From positions 3,307,119 to 3,371,118 of the forward strand of contig NZ_HG964446.1 of the NCBI RefSeq assembly GCF_000689255.1: a stretch of DNA of 64,000 bases, written 5' to 3'. Each line of letters starts with the position of its first letter. The first letter of the stretch is position 1. Positions 36,624 through 46,756 of the stretch are shown piece after piece. The notes under the pieces were generated by a model. The model worked only from the letters and a program-made list of their open reading frames with translations. It was not told the DNA's origin and ran no database searches. Made by a program: the position numbers and the translations under genes. The stretch comes from Mycobacterium triplex. GTDB lineage: Bacteria; Actinomycetota; Actinomycetes; Mycobacteriales; Mycobacteriaceae.

Positions 36624-39449
36624 GTGTCCGATCAATCGACTTTCGCAGCCCGCCATATCGGGCCGGACAGCCAGGCGATCGATGCCATGCTCGACGTGAT
36701 CGGTGTCGGCTCGCTCGACGAGCTGGCCGCCAAGGCCGTCCCGGCCGGCATCCTCGATAAACTCTCCGACGACGGCGCCGCGCCGGGCCTGAGCGCGCTG
36801 CCGCCGGCCGCCAGCGAGGCCGAGGCGATCGCGGAACTGCGGGCACTGGCTGACACCAACACGGTGTCGGTGTCGATGATCGGGCAGGGCTACTACGACA
36901 CGTTCACCCCACCGGTGTTGCTGCGCAACATCATGGAGAACCCTGCCTGGTACACCGCCTACACGCCGTACCAGCCGGAGATCAGCCAGGGCCGGCTGGA
37001 AGCGCTGCTGAACTTCCAGACCATGGTCACCGATCTGACCGGGCTGGAAATCGCCAACGCGTCGATGCTCGACGAGGGCACCGCGGCCGCCGAGGCTATG
37101 ACGCTGATGCACCGCGCCGCGCGCGGTTCGGCCAGCCGGCTGGCGGTCGACACCGACGTGTTCGCCCAGACCGCGGCCATCCTGGCCACCCGTGCTCGGC
37201 CGCTGGGCATCGAGATCGTCACCGCCGATCTGCGCGACGGCCTGCCGGACGGCGAGTTCTTCGGCGTCATCGCCCAACTGCCGGGTGCCAGCGGCCGGAT
37301 CACGGATTGGTCCGCCCTGGTCGCCGAGGCTCACGAGCGCGGCGCGCTGGTCGCGGTCGGCGCCGACCTGCTGGCGTGTACGTTGATCACCCCGCCGGGC
37401 GAGATCGGTGCCGACGTCGCGTTCGGCAGCACTCAAAGATTCGGTGTGCCAATGGGATTCGGCGGTCCGCATGCCGGGTATCTGGCGGCGCGCGCCGAGC
37501 AGGCCCGTCAGCTGCCGGGCCGGCTGGTCGGTGTCTCGGTCGACAGCGACGGCTCACCGGCCTATCGCCTGGCGTTGCAGACCCGCGAACAGCACATCCG
37601 CCGCGACAAGGCGACCAGCAACATCTGCACCGCGCAGGTGCTGCTGGCCGTGATGGCCGCGATGTATGCCAGCTACCACGGCGCCGACGGGCTGACCGCC
37701 ATCGCACGCCGGGTACACAGCCGCGCCCAATCCATCGCCGCGGCGCTGGGCGGGGCGCTGGTGCACGAGGCATACTTCGACACCGTGCTGGCACGAGTGC
37801 CGGGACGCGCGGATGAAGTGCTCGCCAAGGCCAAGGCCAGGGGCGTCAATCTCTGGCGTGTCGATGCCGACCATGTGTCGGTGTCCTGCGACGAGGTCAC
37901 CACCGACGTCCACGTGGCCATGGTCCTGGAGGCGTTCGGGGTGTTGCCCGCCGATCCTTCCGGCATCGATATCGCCACGCGCACATCGGAATTCCTCACC
38001 CACCCCGCCTTCACGCAGTACCACACCGAAACGGCGATGATGCGCTACCTGCGCACCCTGGCGGACAAGGACATCGCCTTGGACCGCAGCATGATTCCGC
38101 TCGGCTCCTGCACGATGAAACTCAACGCCGCCGCCGAGATGGAGTCGATCACCTGGCCCGAGTTCTCCCGGCTGCACCCGTTCGCTCCGGCGGTGGACAC
38201 CTCGGGGATACGCCGCCTGATCAGCGATCTGGAGAGTTGGCTGGTGCACATCACCGGCTATGACGCGGTGTCGCTGCAACCGAACGCAGGGTCCCAAGGC
38301 GAGTACGCCGGCCTGTTGGCGATCCACGACTATCACGCCAGCCGCGGCGAACCGCACCGCGACATCTGCCTGATTCCGTCCAGCGCGCACGGCACCAACG
38401 CGGCGTCGGCCGCCCTGGCCGGGATGCGGGTGGTCGTGGTGGCCTGCCAAGACAACGGCGACGTCAACCTCGACGATCTGCGCGCCAAGATCGGCGAGCA
38501 CGCCGACCGGTTGTCGGCGCTGATGATCACCTACCCGTCCACACACGGGGTGTACGAACACGACATCGCCGAGATCTGCGCGGCCGTGCACGACGCCGGC
38601 GGTCAGGTGTACGTCGACGGCGCCAACCTCAACGCACTGGTGGGCCTGGCCCGGCCGGGCAAGTTCGGCGGCGACGTGAGCCACCTGAACCTGCACAAGA
38701 CGTTCTGCATCCCGCACGGTGGTGGCGGCCCCGGAGTGGGCCCGGTGGCCGCGCGTTCGCATCTGGCGCCGTTCCTGCCCGGTCACCCGTACGCACCCGA
38801 GCTGCCCGGGGGGCACCCGGTGTCGTCGGCGCCGTACGGGTCGGCCTCGATCCTGCCGATCAGCTGGGCCTACATCCGGATGATGGGTGCCGACGGACTG
38901 CGGGCGGCATCGCTGACGGCGATAGCCTCGGCCAACTACATCGCCCGCCGGCTCGACGAGTACTTCCCGGTGCTCTACACCGGCGAGAACGGCATGGTTG
39001 CCCACGAATGCATCCTGGATCTGCGCGGCATCACCAAGTCGACCGGCGTGACCGTCGACGATGTGGCAAAGCGATTGGCGGACTACGGTTTTCACGCTCC
39101 GACCATGAGCTTCCCGGTCGCCGGCACGCTGATGGTCGAGCCCACCGAGAGCGAGGACGTCAACGAGATCGACGCATTCTGCGAGGCCATGATCGCGATC
39201 CGCGGTGAGATCGATCGTGTCGCCGCGGGGGAGTGGCCCGCCGATGACAACCCGCTGCGGGGCGCGCCGCACACCGCCGAGTGCCTGCTGGTCGCCGACT
39301 GGAATCATCCGTACACGCGGGAGGAAGCCGCCTATCCGTTGGGTAAGGGCTATCGGCCCAAGGTGTGGCCGCCGGTGCGTCGCATCGACGGCGCCTACGG
39401 CGACCGCAACCTGATGTGCTCGTGTCCCCCGGTGGAGGCGTACAACTAG
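36624..39449 (+). CDS. gcvB: Glycine decarboxylase (P protein)
   Basis: 941 residues, the exact M. tuberculosis length, from the GTG six bases after AGGAG; an ATG at 36609 lies before that site. It is a fused homodimeric-type P protein with both halves. The PLP lysine is Lys692 in [15 protein letters not shown]. It decarboxylates glycine and passes the aminomethyl group to GcvH-lipoate, feeding one-carbon metabolism; run in reverse with glyoxylate-derived glycine it supports redox balance under hypoxia. Expression is controlled by the riboswitch upstream. Confidence 0.97.
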   Translation: MSDQSTFAARHIGPDSQAIDAMLDVIGVGSLDELAAKAVPAGILDKLSDDGAAPGLSALPPAASEAEAIAELRALADTNTVSVSMIGQGYYDTFTPPVLLRNIMENPAWYTAYTPYQPEISQGRLEALLNFQTMVTDLTGLEIANASMLDEGTAAAEAMTLMHRAARGSASRLAVDTDVFAQTAAILATRARPLGIEIVTADLRDGLPDGEFFGVIAQLPGASGRITDWSALVAEAHERGALVAVGADLLACTLITPPGEIGADVAFGSTQRFGVPMGFGGPHAGYLAARAEQARQLPGRLVGVSVDSDGSPAYRLALQTREQHIRRDKATSNICTAQVLLAVMAAMYASYHGADGLTAIARRVHSRAQSIAAALGGALVHEAYFDTVLARVPGRADEVLAKAKARGVNLWRVDADHVSVSCDEVTTDVHVAMVLEAFGVLPADPSGIDIATRTSEFLTHPAFTQYHTETAMMRYLRTLADKDIALDRSMIPLGSCTMKLNAAAEMESITWPEFSRLHPFAPAVDTSGIRRLISDLESWLVHITGYDAVSLQPNAGSQGEYAGLLAIHDYHASRGEPHRDICLIPSSAHGTNAASAALAGMRVVVVACQDNGDVNLDDLRAKIGEHADRLSALMITYPSTHGVYEHDIAEICAAVHDAGGQVYVDGANLNALVGLARPGKFGGDVSHLNLHKTFCIPHGGGGPGVGPVAARSHLAPFLPGHPYAPELPGGHPVSSAPYGSASILPISWAYIRMMGADGLRAASLTAIASANYIARRLDEYFPVLYTGENGMVAHECILDLRGITKSTGVTVDDVAKRLADYGFHAPTMSFPVAGTLMVEPTESEDVNEIDAFCEAMIAIRGEIDRVAAGEWPADDNPLRGAPHTAECLLVADWNHPYTREEAAYPLGKGYRPKVWPPVRRIDGAYGDRNLMCSCPPVEAYN

Positions 39450-39614
39450 GGCCGCGGCGCGACGTTTCCCGAGCTGCTCGAGTACGAATTGGCCAGCCCG
39501 TTCGGACAACCCCGGCAGGTCGGCGCACGTCGCGGTTGATGTCGGTCGCGACCCACTGTTAAGGCACGGCCGCAGTTATCCACAACTTCCGATCCAGCCG
39601 ATTAGCTCGCGTCA

Positions 39615-40913
39615 GTGGACCCCGCTATGATCGAATGTATGTTCGAAACCCTTGGGACGGTCGATCCGATGGCCGACGAATCGGCGCTGATCGAACGCAT
39701 CGCCGAGTTGGAGCGAGTCAAGTCCGCGGCCGCGGCGGGGCAGGCTCGGGCAGCGGCCGCCCTGGACGCGGCGCGCCGCGGCACCGAAGCGGCCCTGGGA
39801 ATGCCCGCCGCGCAGCGCGGACGTGGGGTGGCCAGCGAGATCGCGCTGGCCCGACGGGACTCGCCCGCCCGGGGCAGCCGACATCTCGGTTTCGCCAAAG
39901 CCCTGGTGCACGAGATGCCTCATACCCTGGCGGCGCTCGAATCCGGCGCACTCTCGGAGTGGCGGGCCACGCTGATCGTGCGCGAGAGCGCCTGTTTGGA
40001 CGTCGAGGACCGTCGCACATTGGATGCCGAGTTGTGCGCCGAGCCGGCCGGCCTGAACGGTATGGGCGATGCGCGAGTGGCCGCCGCTGCCAAGGCAATC
40101 GCCTACCGGCTGGACCCTCATGCCGTCGTCGAACGGGCCGCCAGGGCCGAGCATGAACGCACCGTGACGATCCGGCCGGCCCCCGACACGATGACCTATC
40201 TGACCGCGTTATTGCCAGTAGCCCAAGGAGTTTCGGTGTACGCGGCGCTGCGCCGCGCAGCCGACATGCGCGCCGACGGACGTTCGCGCGGACAAGTGAT
40301 GGCAGACACCCTCGTCGAGCGGGTCACCGGGCGCGACGCGGCGGTCCCCACACCGATAGCGGTCAACCTCGTCCTCTCGGACGAAACACTGCTGGGCGAG
40401 GCCACCACCCCGGCCGACATCTGCGGCTACGGTCCCATTCCGGCCGCGGTGGCCCGCGCAATGGTCTCCAACGCCGTCGCCGACCAGCGCTCCCGAGCGA
40501 CGCTGCGCAGGCTTTATGCCCATCCCCGCTCCGGGGCGCTGGTGGCGATGGAGTCACGGGCGCGGCTCTTCCCGCGCGGTCTGGCCCGCTTCATCGAGTT
40601 GCGCGATCAACGTTGTCGCACACCCTATTGCGACGCGCCGATCCGGCATCGCGACCATGCCCAGCCCTGGGCCAAGGCCGGACCTACCACGGCGGCCAAC
40701 GGTCTCGGCTCGTGCCAACGGTGCAACTACACCAAGGAGGCCGACGGCTGGCGGGTCACCACCAGCACAGATGAAAACCATACTCACACAGCAGAATTCA
40801 CCACGCCAACGGGGGCGACTTACCGGTCAGCCGCCCCACCGCGGGCACCCACGATCACTGTCAGCGAAATCGAAGTGCGAGTCGGTATCGCACTGGCCAG
40901 GCATGCCGCCTAG
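39615..40913 (+). CDS. 13E12-family HNH endonuclease domain protein (DUF222)
   Basis: 432 residues. The N-terminal DUF222 helical domain is followed by a C-terminal HNH module (CRTPYCDAPIRHRDHAQPW, then NGLGSCQRCNYTKE). This is the multicopy REP13E12 family of mycobacteria, often associated with phage or repeat insertion sites. It sits between gcvB and the dehalogenase gene, where M. tuberculosis has nothing. It ends 3 bp from the convergent dehalogenase stop. It appears full length and intact. Its role is unknown; a mobile or selfish origin is likely. Confidence 0.85.
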   Translation: MDPAMIECMFETLGTVDPMADESALIERIAELERVKSAAAAGQARAAAALDAARRGTEAALGMPAAQRGRGVASEIALARRDSPARGSRHLGFAKALVHEMPHTLAALESGALSEWRATLIVRESACLDVEDRRTLDAELCAEPAGLNGMGDARVAAAAKAIAYRLDPHAVVERAARAEHERTVTIRPAPDTMTYLTALLPVAQGVSVYAALRRAADMRADGRSRGQVMADTLVERVTGRDAAVPTPIAVNLVLSDETLLGEATTPADICGYGPIPAAVARAMVSNAVADQRSRATLRRLYAHPRSGALVAMESRARLFPRGLARFIELRDQRCRTPYCDAPIRHRDHAQPWAKAGPTTAANGLGSCQRCNYTKEADGWRVTTSTDENHTHTAEFTTPTGATYRSAAPPRAPTITVSEIEVRVGIALARHAA

Positions 40914-40916
40914 GTT

Positions 40917-41789
40917 TCAGCCGAAGCACTTGATGATCGCCGTGGCGATTTCGTCGGGCGCATCCTCCTGGATGAAGTGCTTGGCGGTGGGCAGCTCGAC
41001 CAGGACGTGATCGGGGAACGTCGCGCGCATGCGTGGGAGGCTCGGACCGGGGCGGAACGCGAAGTCCTTCATGCCCCACACCAGCAGGGTCGGCTTCGCG
41101 CCAAGTTTGGCCGGTACCTCGCGGCTCAGCCGTTCCAGCAGCGGGCGGGCGGCCAACAGCTCCTTGGGCATCTCGGCCACCCCCAAGCGTGCGGCCGGGT
41201 TGGGCTGAACGGCGCGGTAGTGCTCCATCACGGCGTTCCCAGGCCGTTGCGCGGTGCCCGCGGGGATCAGTCGCTCCACGAAGAAGTTGCGCTGCAGGAT
41301 CGCTTTCTGCATTGGGGCACTGGACATCACGCGGGAGAAGATTTTGGTCGTGAGCACGTCGACCGGCCAGAACCAGGTGTTGCCCAGCACGACACCGCGC
41401 ACCCGCTCGGCGCGCTCCACCGCGACCGCCATGCTGATCGGCCCGCCCCAGTCCTGGCCCATCGTCAGATAGCCGTCCAGCCCCAAATGATCGACGAACT
41501 CGCCGATCACCCGGGCATGCTCGTCGATCTTGTACCCGAAACCGGCGGGGCGATCCGACAAGCCGAAACCCAGGTAATCCGGCGCAATGCAACGAAATTG
41601 GCCACGCAGCGCGGTGATAATGTCGCGGTACAGGAAGCTCCACGTCGGGTTGCCGTGGCACAGCAACAGCGGCGGCCCGGCACCTTCGTCGACGTAGTGG
41701 ACGCGTCCCCGCGAGCTGTCGAACCAGCGCGACTCGAACGGGTACAACCGAGGATCCGGAGTGAAATCCGGCTTGTACTCCTGGCCCAT
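40917..41789 (-). CDS. Haloalkane dehalogenase, DmbC-like (Rv1833c)
   Basis: 290 residues from the ATG with GGAGGAGGG upstream; a start at 41897 would overlap the monooxygenase gene. It is an alpha/beta-hydrolase of the HLD-III type: nucleophile Asp113 (GQDWGG), halide-binding Asn47 (HGNPTW), and the catalytic His in AKHFIQED. It cleaves carbon-halogen bonds by hydrolysis; natural substrates in mycobacteria are unclear. The C-terminus DAPDEIATAIIKCFG matches Rv1833c. It is the last gene of a minus-strand run with the oxidoreductases upstream. Confidence 0.9.
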   Translation of the reverse strand: MGQEYKPDFTPDPRLYPFESRWFDSSRGRVHYVDEGAGPPLLLCHGNPTWSFLYRDIITALRGQFRCIAPDYLGFGLSDRPAGFGYKIDEHARVIGEFVDHLGLDGYLTMGQDWGGPISMAVAVERAERVRGVVLGNTWFWPVDVLTTKIFSRVMSSAPMQKAILQRNFFVERLIPAGTAQRPGNAVMEHYRAVQPNPAARLGVAEMPKELLAARPLLERLSREVPAKLGAKPTLLVWGMKDFAFRPGPSLPRMRATFPDHVLVELPTAKHFIQEDAPDEIATAIIKCFG

Positions 41790-41868
41790 GACCGACCCTC
41801 CTCCATCGATGCTCACGATGGTAGGCCCGCGATGGGTGCGCCGCGACGGGCGAGGGGAGGGTGCAGGT

Positions 41869-43413
41869 TCACGTTCCGCCGGCGAATGCGCCGGCACGGC
41901 GCAAATCGATGCGGGGGCGGGTGTGATAGTCCGACAACCGCACGCGATGTGTCTTGCGCCAGAACGTAATTGCCGAGGAAGGCCACAGTGCGGTGTTCTT
42001 ACCGGTGGCAGGATGCTGATACCAACTGTGGCATCCGCCCGCCTGCCAGACCGAATGGGCGAGACGCCCCTGTAGCCAGTCGTTGAACGCTCCCTCGACC
42101 GACGGCCGGACCGTCAGGACGCCAAGCTTTCGGCGCCGCGCGCTCTTGAGGCAGCTCAGGACGTAGCGCGCCTGGGCTTCGATCATGAAGATCTGCGAGT
42201 TGTGGCCGAGCCCCGAGTTGGGGCCGAGCATGACAAAGTAGTTGGGAAACCCCGACACGGTCGTCCCCAAGTAAGCCGACGAGCCCTGCTGCCAGCGATC
42301 TGACAGCCGTTCGCCGTCGCGTCCGACGATCTCGATGTCGGAGAATGCGAACTGAGTGTCGAAGCCGGTCGCATAGATGACGACGTCGGCATCGTGCGAC
42401 TGCCCGTCCGCGGTCTTCACCTGGCCGGCGGTCATCTCGGCGATCGCCGAGCTCACCACGGTAACGTTGTCGCGGGTCAGCGCCGGATAGTAGTCATTCG
42501 ATAACAGCAGGCGCTTGCAGCCGATTGCGTAGTCCGGTGTGAGAGCGTCCCGCAGCTGCGGGTCAGTGACCTTGCGCTGCAACATCAGTCGCGCCAGACG
42601 TTCGGCGTCGGCCATCCCGGCGGCGGACTCGACGAAACCGTCGACTCGTCGCTCGTGGATCCAGAACAGCCGCGACCTGGTGTACCAGCGGTAGGGTGCG
42701 AACCTGCGCAGTTGCTGTTGACGGCGCGAGAACGTCCGATCGGCTTTCGGCACGACCCAGCCAGGGGTGCGCTGAAAGAGAGTGAGCTGCTTGGCATCTG
42801 GTGCGATGCGGGGTACGAATTGGATTGCGCTGGCACCACTGCCGATCACCGCGATGCGCTTGCCTCGCAGCGGGACGGAGTCGTCCCATCGGGCAGAGTG
42901 AAACGCGTTGCCGGCGAAGGTGGTACGCCCGGCGATGTCGGGATAGCGGGGGCGGCGCAGCAACCCCGTCGCCGAGACCAGGTAGCGACATTCCAGCACG
43001 GCCCCCGACGAGGTCTCCACCGTCCAGGATTGCCGAGACTCCTGCCAGCGCGCCGACATCGCCCTGGTGGCGAAATCGATGTGCTGTCTCACCCCGCGCT
43101 GCGCCGCGACCTCGTGCAGGTACTCCAATATTTCCGGCTGGGATGCGAACAACCGCGACCAATTGGCCCGCTGGGCAAACGAAAAGGAGTACAGCGGCGC
43201 GGGGATATCGCATCCACACCCGGGATATGTGTTGTCGCGCCAGGTTCCGCCGAGGTCGCGCGCCTGCTCGAGCACCCGGTAGGAAAATCCGGCCCGCTGC
43301 AGCTGGTGGGCGACACACAGCCCGCTGACACCGGCACCGATGACCACCACGTCCAGCGGCGCGCCACGGGCTTGCTGGATCGGCGCCGCGGACCCCATGC
43401 CACCGTCAACCAT
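41869..43413 (-). CDS. Type I Baeyer-Villiger flavin monooxygenase
   Basis: 514 residues from the ATG at 43413 (8 bp overlap with the SDR gene); an ATG at 43398 is possible. FAD motif GAGVSG is at 26-31, the BVMO fingerprint FxGxxxHxxxW is exact at 166-176 (FAGNAFHSARW, followed by D), and the NADPH motif GSGASA starts at 191. BVMOs insert oxygen next to ketones to give esters. With an SDR and a hydrolase beside it, an alcohol to ketone to ester to acid route can be proposed. This resembles the M. tuberculosis mymA operon (Rv3083-Rv3085) but is not at that locus. Confidence 0.9.
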   Translation of the reverse strand: MVDGGMGSAAPIQQARGAPLDVVVIGAGVSGLCVAHQLQRAGFSYRVLEQARDLGGTWRDNTYPGCGCDIPAPLYSFSFAQRANWSRLFASQPEILEYLHEVAAQRGVRQHIDFATRAMSARWQESRQSWTVETSSGAVLECRYLVSATGLLRRPRYPDIAGRTTFAGNAFHSARWDDSVPLRGKRIAVIGSGASAIQFVPRIAPDAKQLTLFQRTPGWVVPKADRTFSRRQQQLRRFAPYRWYTRSRLFWIHERRVDGFVESAAGMADAERLARLMLQRKVTDPQLRDALTPDYAIGCKRLLLSNDYYPALTRDNVTVVSSAIAEMTAGQVKTADGQSHDADVVIYATGFDTQFAFSDIEIVGRDGERLSDRWQQGSSAYLGTTVSGFPNYFVMLGPNSGLGHNSQIFMIEAQARYVLSCLKSARRRKLGVLTVRPSVEGAFNDWLQGRLAHSVWQAGGCHSWYQHPATGKNTALWPSSAITFWRKTHRVRLSDYHTRPRIDLRRAGAFAGGT

Positions 43414-44119
43414 CGGCGCGACCCGTCCGGGTGGGACCCACATACAGTGAGTTCAGTTGCAGCCCACCGTCGATGCCGATCTCCTGTGCGGTGATGTAGC
43501 CCGAGGCGTCGCGCGCGAGGAACGCGACCAGATCGGCCACCTCGTCCGGACGGCCGAATCGTCCGCTGGGCACCGCGGCCCTGATCCGCTCTTGGTCGGC
43601 CTCGGGCAGTGCCAGCACCGGTGGCGTGGCGATCATGCCGGGCAGGACGCAATTGGCGGTGATACCCAGCGAACAATTCTCGATCGCGATGGTTCGTATC
43701 ATCCCGTGCAGTCCGGCCTTCGACGCCGCGTAGGCGACCTTGCCGGGGGATCCGAGTTGACCCGCCATGCTCGAGATCGCGACGATGCGTCCGAAGCGCC
43801 GTTCCCGCATTCCCGGCAGGCAGGCCTGGATGACGCGAAACGATCCGGTGAGATTGACGTCGATATCGCGTGACCACTTCTTCGCCGACATCGAATGCGC
43901 CGGAGCGAAGGTGCCGACGACGCCCGCGACCGACACGCAGATGTCGACATCCCCGGTGGCCTCCGCCGGAATCTCGTCGGCGGACAGGTCCACGATCACG
44001 TCGGCGGGTCCGGCCACGTCCATCGTGCGCACCGCGACACCGGCGGCACGCAACCGATCACACACCGCCGACCCGATGCCCCCGTTGGCTCCGGTCACCA
44101 GCGCCGTCCGCCTCGTCAC
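43406..44119 (-). CDS. Short-chain dehydrogenase/reductase
   Basis: 237 residues of the classical SDR fold. The cofactor motif TGANGGIG is at 9-16, and the catalytic Ser117, Tyr130 and Lys134 are in SSMAG and YAASK. An acidic residue after beta-2 (RTMDVAG) suggests NAD(H) preference. It overlaps the monooxygenase start and lies 104 bp from the hydrolase gene, all on the minus strand. Substrate unknown; likely an alcohol/ketone step feeding the BVMO. Confidence 0.88.
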   Translation of the reverse strand: MTRRTALVTGANGGIGSAVCDRLRAAGVAVRTMDVAGPADVIVDLSADEIPAEATGDVDICVSVAGVVGTFAPAHSMSAKKWSRDIDVNLTGSFRVIQACLPGMRERRFGRIVAISSMAGQLGSPGKVAYAASKAGLHGMIRTIAIENCSLGITANCVLPGMIATPPVLALPEADQERIRAAVPSGRFGRPDEVADLVAFLARDASGYITAQEIGIDGGLQLNSLYVGPTRTGRADG

Positions 44120-44223
44120 GTCGTCTCCTCGGCCAATTGGGATGCACCCCCGGTTATTTCACGCTGAATCCCGCGTCGACCGCCCGGCGCAATGGCGTCG
44201 CGCTGGCGGCTCGCACGTCGACA

Positions 44224-45084
44224 TCAAGCGCAGGCAACCGAGTGGGGGCGAACGAAATCGAGGGTCAACTCTGTGAACTTCTCCGCGGCTTCGACATGCG
44301 GCGCGTGGCCGACCCCCCGGAAGAGACTGAACCGGGCGTGCGGAAGCAATCGCCGTGCCGCGTCCAGCTGCCTGCCGGGCAGGATGCGATCGTGATCACC
44401 CCACACGACCAACGTCGGACGGCGATGTTGGGACACCGCGGTCATCAGTTCATCCCGCCATTCCGGTCTGACGCCGCGGATGGTGGCCAGCGATCGAGCG
44501 GTCTCGTGCACAACCGTGCCGGTCTCGGGTCGTCGCGCGAGGAGCAAGGCACGATCGATGCGCTCGTCGGTCGCATAGGACCGGTCGCGATAGATTTGTC
44601 GCTCATTCATCCGAGCAGTCGCACGGTTGGTGTGACGGGCGGCGAAGGCGCCGATGACCGGTATGGATAGCAGCCGCAGGATCGGATGCAACCCGGAACC
44701 GAATCCGGCGCTGCTGACCAGATTCAGCGTGGCCACCCGGTCGGGATACGAGGCCAGCACTTGCAGCGCGACCGCACCGCCCAACGAATGGCCCAGCACG
44801 TGCGCCGGCCTGGTCTCACCGATCGCATCGAGAGTTTCGGCGACGCCCCGCGCGAGTCCGGCCAGCGTGGTCGAGGTGGGCAGGCGATCGGAGAATCCGG
44901 AGCCGGGCAAGTCGGGAGCAAGCACGCGATAGCCGGCCCGCCGCAGCGGCGAAAACTGCGTCTCCCAATCCTCCAGGCTGCGACTGACACCGTGCAGCAA
45001 CAAGACCGGGGGCTGGTCTGCACCGCCTTCGATCAGAATGCGGGTACGCCGACCTTTGACGTCGATCGACTTGATTGATTGCAT
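44224..45084 (-). CDS. Alpha/beta-hydrolase
   Basis: 286 residues. Nucleophile elbow GHSLGG with Ser100, oxyanion HGVSRS near residue 31, the acid in WGDHDRILP and the catalytic His in GVGHAPHVE. It belongs to the general esterase/hydrolase group; substrate specificity cannot be read from sequence. It leads the accessory minus-strand set of hydrolase, SDR, BVMO and perhaps dmbC. The 160 bp upstream contain a nested inverted repeat (45206-45230). Confidence 0.87.
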   Translation of the reverse strand: MQSIKSIDVKGRRTRILIEGGADQPPVLLLHGVSRSLEDWETQFSPLRRAGYRVLAPDLPGSGFSDRLPTSTTLAGLARGVAETLDAIGETRPAHVLGHSLGGAVALQVLASYPDRVATLNLVSSAGFGSGLHPILRLLSIPVIGAFAARHTNRATARMNERQIYRDRSYATDERIDRALLLARRPETGTVVHETARSLATIRGVRPEWRDELMTAVSQHRRPTLVVWGDHDRILPGRQLDAARRLLPHARFSLFRGVGHAPHVEAAEKFTELTLDFVRPHSVACA

Positions 45085-45205
45085 GCCAATACCCCCTGGA
45101 ATAACTGCGATCGGATTGGTGCGTCATTGCAATCGACGAATCGTCCCCCACGGACCCGACGATACGTGCCGTCGAGACGACCGAAGAAGCCCGCGGCAAA
45201 CGGAT

Positions 45206-45230
45206 CGACGATGACGTTCGTCGTTGTCAT
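45206..45230. promoter_or_regulatory. Nested inverted repeats upstream of the hydrolase operon
   Basis: CGACGA (45206-45211) pairs with TCGTCG (45218-45223), and ATGAC (45211-45215) pairs with GTCAT (45226-45230). It lies between the hydrolase start and the MmyB-like gene's stop, so it may be an operator for that regulator. Confidence 0.35.
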
Positions 45231-45245
45231 TGGCGCGAATACACG

Positions 45246-46208
45246 TCAATCGTCGGCCGCCCGCGCCTGACGAAACAGGCCGAAATCATCCTGGGTGACT
45301 CGCACCCCCGATGTCCTCGGCGCCGCTGCGTCGGATAGTTCCCGCAGAGCGCGTTCGGAAGACGAGCCCGGCTGCGCCCAGAAGGGAACGAACACATGCC
45401 CGGTCGGCTCCAGGGTCAAGTGCTGAAAGTGCAGCGTGAACGGTCCGACCCGGGGATGCATGAGTTTCTTTTTCCCGCTGTTCGCGTGCGTGACATCCGG
45501 GCGCGACCACAGCATCCGGAATCGCGCGCTTTTCTTCAGGAGTTCCTCGATGACCGCGGTCAAACCCGGGTCCGGATTGCGCACCGCGTAAACGCGAAGC
45601 CAGCACACGGCCCGCATCGTCAATTTGTCCCAATTCCGATAGAAGTTCGGCGTATACGGGTCCAGAAACAGCGATCGCAGCGTGTTGTCTCCCAGTTCCC
45701 GATGTGGAAAGACAGCGCGTGCAATGGGATTAGCCGCAACCAAATTCAATGAGCAATCGTGAATATGCACCGGCGTAAGGGGCCAACCGTTGATCAGCGA
45801 ATAGATCTCCGGTTCAAGATCTTTCGGACACCCGTTTCCAGAGAGCGGGCGCCGCACCAAGTCCCGCAGATAAGCCGCATCACCGTCGTCGAGCTTCAAT
45901 GCCCGCGCAATACCGTCCAACACCTGATCAGAAGGTCTTTTTTCGCGTCCCTGCTCGATTCGCAGGTAGTAGTCGACGCTGACACCGGCCAACGCGGCAA
46001 CTTCCTCGCGCCGCAGTCCGGCGACTCGCCGGCGGCCCCCACTGGGCAGACCCACGTCGGCCGGCTGAAGGTGTTCGCGACGATTGCGCAGGAATTGGGC
46101 GAGCGCCGAGACTTTCCGCGCCCGCTCGCCGTTGGGCTGATCGCGCTGCGAGCCTTCGCTGCCATCCATGAGCTGGAGCCGGCGTTGGATCCCGGTGGAC
46201 TCGTTCAT
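45246..46208 (-). CDS. MmyB-like XRE transcriptional regulator
   Basis: Up to 320 residues; an ATG at codon 14 is an alternative start. The HTH_31/XRE domain (about 30-105) contains GLRREEVAALAGVSVDYYLRIEQGR, followed by the MmyB-like ligand-binding domain (about 125-300), which in characterised members can bind fatty acids. Such regulators usually control a neighbouring SDR or oxidoreductase, so the hydrolase-SDR-BVMO set directly downstream on the same strand is the likely target. It is not present here in M. tuberculosis. Confidence 0.88.
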   Translation of the reverse strand: MNESTGIQRRLQLMDGSEGSQRDQPNGERARKVSALAQFLRNRREHLQPADVGLPSGGRRRVAGLRREEVAALAGVSVDYYLRIEQGREKRPSDQVLDGIARALKLDDGDAAYLRDLVRRPLSGNGCPKDLEPEIYSLINGWPLTPVHIHDCSLNLVAANPIARAVFPHRELGDNTLRSLFLDPYTPNFYRNWDKLTMRAVCWLRVYAVRNPDPGLTAVIEELLKKSARFRMLWSRPDVTHANSGKKKLMHPRVGPFTLHFQHLTLEPTGHVFVPFWAQPGSSSERALRELSDAAAPRTSGVRVTQDDFGLFRQARAADD

Positions 46209-46293
46209 CGGTGTCGTCTCCCTCGCGTTCCGATGCCCACGCCCCGAGCATCGTGACTAAGACAACGCCGTCACGATTAGTAAGTATTCCTGA

Positions 46294-46737
46294 CTATCCG
46301 GCGGTCGCGCGCTGGTGGTCGATGACGGCCCGAAAGTCGTCAAGGAATCTGTGGAAGTTGGCGGCGCCGAGATTTCGGGCGTGCCGGTTCATGATGTCGG
46401 TCATGATCGCGTCGGCAGCAGCCATCTGGCGGCGGCCGCGAGCGGTGGGTACCACGAGCTTGGCTCGACGATCGCCCGGATCCGGCTTGCGTACGACGTA
46501 ACCCAGGGCTTCGAGGTCGTCGATGATCACCCCGATCACCTGTTTCACCTGGCCGGATAGCCGCGCCAGGTCGGTCGCACGCACACCCTCGGGACGCAGG
46601 TAGGCCAGCACCGCGCCATGGCGGTGGACGATGTCGTCGAAGCCTTCGTCGCGCAGCCGGCGGAACAGCTCGGCCTCCACCGCGAACAGCAGACGACCGG
46701 CCAGCACGCCCAGGTCGTCGCCGCCCTCGTCGTTCAT
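46294..46737 (-). CDS. MarR family transcriptional regulator
   Basis: 147 residues with the MarR winged helix: VRATDLARLSGQVKQVIGVIIDDLEALGYVVRKPDPGDRRAKLV. It starts 19 bp after the stop of the VWA-protein gene on the same strand, so it may be the third gene of a glcB transcript or be read independently. Ligand and targets are unknown. It could also act on the adjacent accessory cluster. Confidence 0.85.
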   Translation of the reverse strand: MNDEGGDDLGVLAGRLLFAVEAELFRRLRDEGFDDIVHRHGAVLAYLRPEGVRATDLARLSGQVKQVIGVIIDDLEALGYVVRKPDPGDRRAKLVVPTARGRRQMAAADAIMTDIMNRHARNLGAANFHRFLDDFRAVIDHQRATAG

Positions 46738-46756
46738 TGCCGGCAGACCCGCAGCG

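Noticed and set aside
39576..39584. TTATCCACA, an exact DnaA-box match before the 13E12 gene
   Set aside because: Only one box, no AT-rich unwinding region and no dnaA/dnaN nearby, so not an origin.
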